A stretch of 64,000 nucleotides of DNA, taken from positions 248,001 to 312,000 of the forward strand of contig NZ_MVKX01000002.1 in NCBI RefSeq assembly GCF_002018365.1, given 5' to 3'. The notes below the pieces were generated by a model. The model saw only the letters and a list, made by a program, of their open reading frames with translations, made no database searches and was not told the origin of the DNA. A program made the position numbers and the translations under genes. Below, piece after piece: positions 62,793-64,000 of the stretch. The stretch is from Acinetobacter amyesii. GTDB taxonomy: Bacteria; Pseudomonadota; Gammaproteobacteria; Pseudomonadales; Moraxellaceae. Within the stretch, counting starts at the first letter, position 1, and every line of letters begins with the position of its first letter.

Positions 62793-63026
62793 TTATTGCT
62801 GAACTGTAGGTTGTGGTGCAGGCGCAGATTGAACTTCAGCACCTTGAGCTGATGGATCTGCTTGAACCACAGCACCTGATTGTTCTGTCGTAACAGATGC
62901 TTCAGTTGCAGACGTTACTTGTGCGGTTTCCGGAGATTCTACAGTTTCTTGAGAAGTACAACCTACCGCAGCTAAACCAAAACCTAAAACTGCGACAGCG
63001 AATAAACCAATTTTTTTCATCTTCAT
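62793..63026 (-). CDS. Small Ala/Gln/Pro-rich lipoprotein
   Basis: A 77-residue lipoprotein from the ATG at 63026. The lipobox is LAAVGC and the mature part is rich in Ala, Gln, Thr, Val and Pro with no domain. AAGGAAAT stands before the ATG (chosen over longer upstream frames). The function is unknown. Confidence 0.75.
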   Translation of the reverse strand: MKMKKIGLFAVAVLGFGLAAVGCTSQETVESPETAQVTSATEASVTTEQSGAVVQADPSAQGAEVQSAPAPQPTVQQ

Positions 63027-63344
63027 TATTTCCTTCATTGAATCATTAAAAGCAAAGCTCAACTTTGCCCGAGTCATAATGGAAAATAATTCTGTGAAGT
63101 TCCCACCTTCTGAGTTGTACTTTGTACGAGGCACGGTACAGCTTATGAAACGTTTTATTAATCAGGCAGTTTTCATTCATTTTGAGGCTTTACATCATTT
63201 ATTTAACTCAAGTGCTTTGTTTTTTATTAATAAAATAAATATAAATGATTCTAAATAAAGCGTGATCTCAGCTTTTGAATACAATAAAGTCCAACAAAAC
63301 TTGCAACTCAGTTACTTAAGTTGCTGTTTTTATAAATTTCATGC

Positions 63345-63425
63345 AAAAAAAAGCCTGCTTATGAGAGAAGCAGGCCATGAAAAACACATTCAAAATAAAT
63401 TCGGAAACTACAGCGATAGAATCTG
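63345..63425 (-). ncRNA. Candidate small RNA 2
   Basis: GCCTGCTT (63353-63360) and AAGCAGGC (63368-63375) form an 8-bp stem followed by eight T on the minus strand. A possible promoter (TTTCAC and TATTCT with an 18-base spacer) lies upstream, giving a transcript of about 75-80 nt. There is no annotated gene upstream on this strand to be terminated. Boundaries are estimates. Confidence 0.45.
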
Positions 63426-63522
63426 AAATAAAGAATACTGTGCTGATCATTTTTTGTGAAATATTTAATAAAACTGATACTAAGAGTTTTTATGTATAAA
63501 TATTAACCAATATTTTTGAGGC

Positions 63523-63625
63523 AAAAAAAAATGCTGATTCTTGGGAAATCAGCATGGAAAAGTGTTTCTAAAATCTAGAGGTAGTCACCATATCCCTCTC
63601 TCCAGTGGATATGGTCACTTCCGAT
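63523..63625 (-). ncRNA. Candidate small RNA 1
   Basis: On the minus strand: a 5' stem-loop with 12 of 13 pairs (63583-63595 with 63607-63619, core ACCATATCC/GGATATGGT), a 27-base linker and a terminator (ATGCTGATT/AATCAGCAT, 63531-63539 with 63547-63555) with nine T. CATAAT (63632-63637) could be the -10 box, giving a start near 63625 and a transcript of about 103 nt. No gene lies upstream to explain the terminator. Confidence 0.55.
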
Positions 63626-63818
63626 AGATAAATTATGCAAATTTTCAGGCACAATGAGAAACCGTTAAAATTTATGATGAAAATCTATAAATCCGATCAA
63701 AATATGATTATACATTCAAATCAATAATTTATATTTTCATAGAATTTAATTTTGCAGTCGATATTTGGCTGAAAAACCATTTTTTTGAATAAAAAACTGC
63801 ATTTAATCGCTGACTTCG

Positions 63819-63845
63819 CTTGAATTTTTATCCCCTGCCCCGATT
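63819..63845 (+). promoter_or_regulatory. Sigma-32-like heat-shock promoter
   Basis: CTTGAAT (63819-63825) and CCCCGATT (63838-63845), with a 12-base spacer, match the heat-shock consensus CTTGAAA...CCCCATNT closely. It lies about 110 bases before the probable grpE start. Confidence 0.65.
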
Positions 63846-63957
63846 TCTTCTATTAATCATGAATTCAAAACGCATGGCAGTTACGCATCGATGTCGTTTG
63901 AACGCACAGCTATAAGGACTGAACATGTTTAAGAACCCATTTAAACGGAGTAAATCA

Positions 63958-64000
63958 ATGGCGACTGAGCAAAACCAAGACGCTCAAGATCTTCAACAAG
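63958..64000 (+). CDS. grpE: Probable GrpE, first 14 codons (cut by window end)
   Basis: The start MATEQNQDAQDLQQ is similar to the N-terminus I remember for Acinetobacter GrpE, the nucleotide-exchange factor for DnaK. The upstream sigma-32-like promoter fits. GGAG precedes the ATG by seven bases. An in-frame ATG at 63925 with AAGGA upstream would add 11 residues. With only 14 codons the call is moderate. Confidence 0.6.
   Translation, partial: MATEQNQDAQDLQQ

Larger units (their letters stand above)
63027..63957. other. Large intergenic region before grpE
   Basis: About 930 bases with no convincing gene. It holds two minus-strand hairpin/T-run units that look like small RNAs (63345-63425 and 63523-63625) and, near its right end, a sigma-32-like promoter and a second in-frame ATG for the next gene. 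The remainder is AT-rich. Confidence 0.6.

Overview
The window is chromosomal DNA from an Acinetobacter species (Moraxellaceae, Gammaproteobacteria). The evidence is the AT-rich base composition, the gene content and the order of genes: a GacA-type regulator beside pilS-pilR, lptG-lptF opposite pepA-holC, nrdR-ribD-methyltransferase-ribE, glnK-amtB, comM, an OprD-type porin, ppa and parC. The species cannot be fixed from the sequence alone. No insertion sequence, prophage, integron, CRISPR array or resistance island is visible. This is mostly conserved backbone, and the comM gene (the usual AbaR island target in A. baumannii) is uninterrupted.

Layout, left to right. 1-11.1 kb: the 3' part of thrC, the low-molecular-weight penicillin-binding protein pbpG, the regulators gacA, pilS and pilR, then ctpA-gpmI and lptF-lptG on the minus strand. 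11.3-14.2 kb: pepA-holC and two uncharacterised genes. 14.2-18.5 kb: dedA, then a minus-strand operon nrdR-ribD-DNA methyltransferase-ribE. 18.6-22.5 kb: glnK-amtB, ubiK and comM. 22.5-26.5 kb: an outer-membrane block with two paralogous TorF-type porins and one OprD-type porin. 26.5-38.7 kb: ppa, a MAPEG protein, fadD, parC, a NiaP-like transporter, a TRIC channel, ychJ, a TerC/CBS protein, a LOG protein and a divergent PiT-like membrane protein. 38.8-53.4 kb: a choice-of-anchor I lipoprotein, mdtD-type efflux, a GH25 lysozyme, a metallo-beta-lactamase-fold protein, dinB, an MHS transporter, ridA, ygiQ, an M48 lipoprotein and another MFS transporter. 53.5-59.3 kb: a complete rRNA operon on the minus strand (16S-tRNA-Ile-tRNA-Ala-23S-5S) with promoter, processing stalks and terminator. 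59.3-64 kb: a cyclophilin, an acetoacetate-decarboxylase-like protein, an alpha/beta hydrolase, two small lipoproteins, a large intergenic region and the first codons of a probable grpE.

How parts work together. LptF and LptG are the inner-membrane pair of the LPS/LOS exporter. PilS-PilR controls type IV pili, and ComM acts later in natural transformation, so two steps of DNA uptake are represented. GlnK-AmtB is the ammonium sensor and channel pair. NrdR sits in front of two riboflavin genes, with an orphan adenine methyltransferase between them.

The most interesting non-coding signals are: a perfect 16-bp parS centromere site at the centre of a 32-bp perfect palindrome at 60718-60749; two tandem minus-strand small-RNA candidates upstream of grpE (63345-63625) together with a sigma-32-like promoter; a palindrome-plus-hairpins leader in front of the MHS transporter (45469-45542); a nested inverted repeat upstream of parC; and terminator-like hairpins almost touching the start codons of two genes. 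The parS site, grpE and the direction of the rRNA operon suggest that oriC lies to the right of this window. That is an inference.
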